Part shown: in pieces, positions 4,864 through 5,426 of the stretch
Layout: each line of letters begins with the position of its first letter
How positions within the stretch are numbered: position 1 is the stretch's first letter
Assembly (NCBI GenBank): GCA_016191985.1
Contig: JACPVB010000249.1
Span: 1-5,426, forward strand
From: Chloroflexota bacterium
GTDB lineage: Bacteria; Chloroflexota; Anaerolineae; Anaerolineales; Villigracilaceae
Length of the DNA stretch: 5,426 nucleotides
Direction of reading: 5' to 3'
Position numbers and translations under genes: made by a program
Notes under the pieces: model-generated
Database searches by the model: none
What the model saw: only the letters and a program-made list of their open reading frames with translations
What the model was told of the DNA's origin: nothing

Positions 4864-5426
4864 CTATGCCATCTCAGGCATGATCTCTTCCAACAGGAAA
4901 GATTCGGAACAATTGAGGCACTGCGCCTCGCGTTTGTTTGCGATCACAAGCAAGCCTTTGCACTTGGGACAAGGCTTGGCAATTGGTCGCTTCCATGAGG
5001 TGAATTCGCAATTCGGGTAATTGATGCAGCCGAAGAAGGTGCGTCCTTTGCGGGTCTTGCGTTCCACAAGTTCGCCACCATCGGTGGGACAAAGCACGCC
5101 GATCTTTTCCAGCCACGGTTCGGTGTAACGACATTCGGGGAAGCCGCTGCACGAAATAAATTTGCCGAAGCGCCCATAGCGAATGACAAGTTCCCGGCCG
5201 CAATCGGGACAATTGCGCCCAATCGGTTCGGGGCCGCTTTTGGTGACGGGCATCTCAGCCTGCGCTTTTTTCACATCTTCCGAGAACGGTTCGTAAAATT
5301 CACGGATCGCGCTGGTCCAGGTCATTTCGCCTTCGGCTATTTTATCGAGGTCTTCCTCCATGTGGGCGGTGAAATTCAAGTCCACTACTTCGGGGAAGTA
5401 CTGCACCATCAAGTCGTTGACTTGAA
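4864..5426 (-). CDS. topA: DNA topoisomerase I, C-terminal part (partial)
   Basis: This is the 3' end of a type IA topoisomerase gene; the reading frame is open at the right edge, so the N-terminal catalytic part, including the active-site tyrosine, is outside the window. TopA relaxes negative supercoils. The visible 186 residues begin with the end of the core domain (YFPEVVDLNFTAHMEEDLD, typical of the family) and a helix around EFYEPF. Three topoisomerase zinc ribbons follow. Counting from the second residue of the MMVQYF stretch's frame (first M as 1), ribbon 1 has C68, C71, C88 and C94. Ribbon 2 has C108, C129 and C135, with Asp (CPTD) where the second Cys is expected. Ribbon 3 has C148, C151, C165 and C168. 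The protein ends EEIMPEMA before TAG. The apparent methionine at 5412 is an internal TTG leucine codon, not a start. The small membrane-protein gene follows after 68 bases. Confidence 0.96.
   Translation of the reverse strand, partial: QVNDLMVQYFPEVVDLNFTAHMEEDLDKIAEGEMTWTSAIREFYEPFSEDVKKAQAEMPVTKSGPEPIGRNCPDCGRELVIRYGRFGKFISCSGFPECRYTEPWLEKIGVLCPTDGGELVERKTRKGRTFFGCINYPNCEFTSWKRPIAKPCPKCKGLLVIANKREAQCLNCSESFLLEEIMPEMA

Noticed and set aside
1..5426. CRISPR arrays, transposase genes, phage or toxin-antitoxin modules
   Set aside because: No regularly spaced direct repeats and no protein motifs of these systems were seen on either strand.

Overview
The window looks like ordinary chromosome from a free-living bacterium of moderate GC content. 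A Chloroflexota/Anaerolineae-type genome is my best guess, from the style of the TopA C-terminus, the 334-residue unrecognised membrane protein and the dispersed-repeat type. No 16S rRNA or other decisive marker is present, so the taxon is inference only. No phage, IS transposase, CRISPR array or plasmid function was found.

Left part, plus strand. Positions 1-236 are AT-rich and carry no convincing gene, only a small CRP-like dyad and a promoter for the tRNA. A complete class II tRNA-Leu(UAA) lies at 237-320. Ten bases later comes an 84-bp MITE/REP-like element with perfect 13-bp terminal inverted repeats (330-413). Next is a dGTPase-family HD-domain triphosphohydrolase (432-1583), then greA (1667-2131), the transcript-cleavage factor of RNA polymerase.

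Middle. A perfect 17-bp-stem bidirectional terminator (2132-2172) fills exactly the gap between the greA stop codon and the stop codon of the convergent minus-strand gene.

Right part, minus strand, read from right to left. It starts with the C-terminal zinc-ribbon end of DNA topoisomerase I (topA, cut by the window edge). A 19-base perfect dyad follows, then a 59-residue single-span membrane protein with a YLDPGSGS motif. This overlaps a 472-residue protein with a C-terminal SAM-dependent methyltransferase domain. The N-terminal half of that protein has a kinase-like catalytic loop pattern (DxxxxN, then D 12 residues later). Last is the 334-residue two-span membrane protein of unknown function, which ends at the shared terminator.

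The genes fall into information processing (tRNA, GreA, TopA), nucleotide-pool control (dGTPase) and an uncharacterised envelope-related group. The best candidate for something undescribed is the overlapping pair of small membrane protein and kinase-like/methyltransferase protein. By analogy with kinase-methyltransferase fusions that cap glycan chains, the pair may modify a lipid- or membrane-associated glycan, but this is inference from motifs and gene order.
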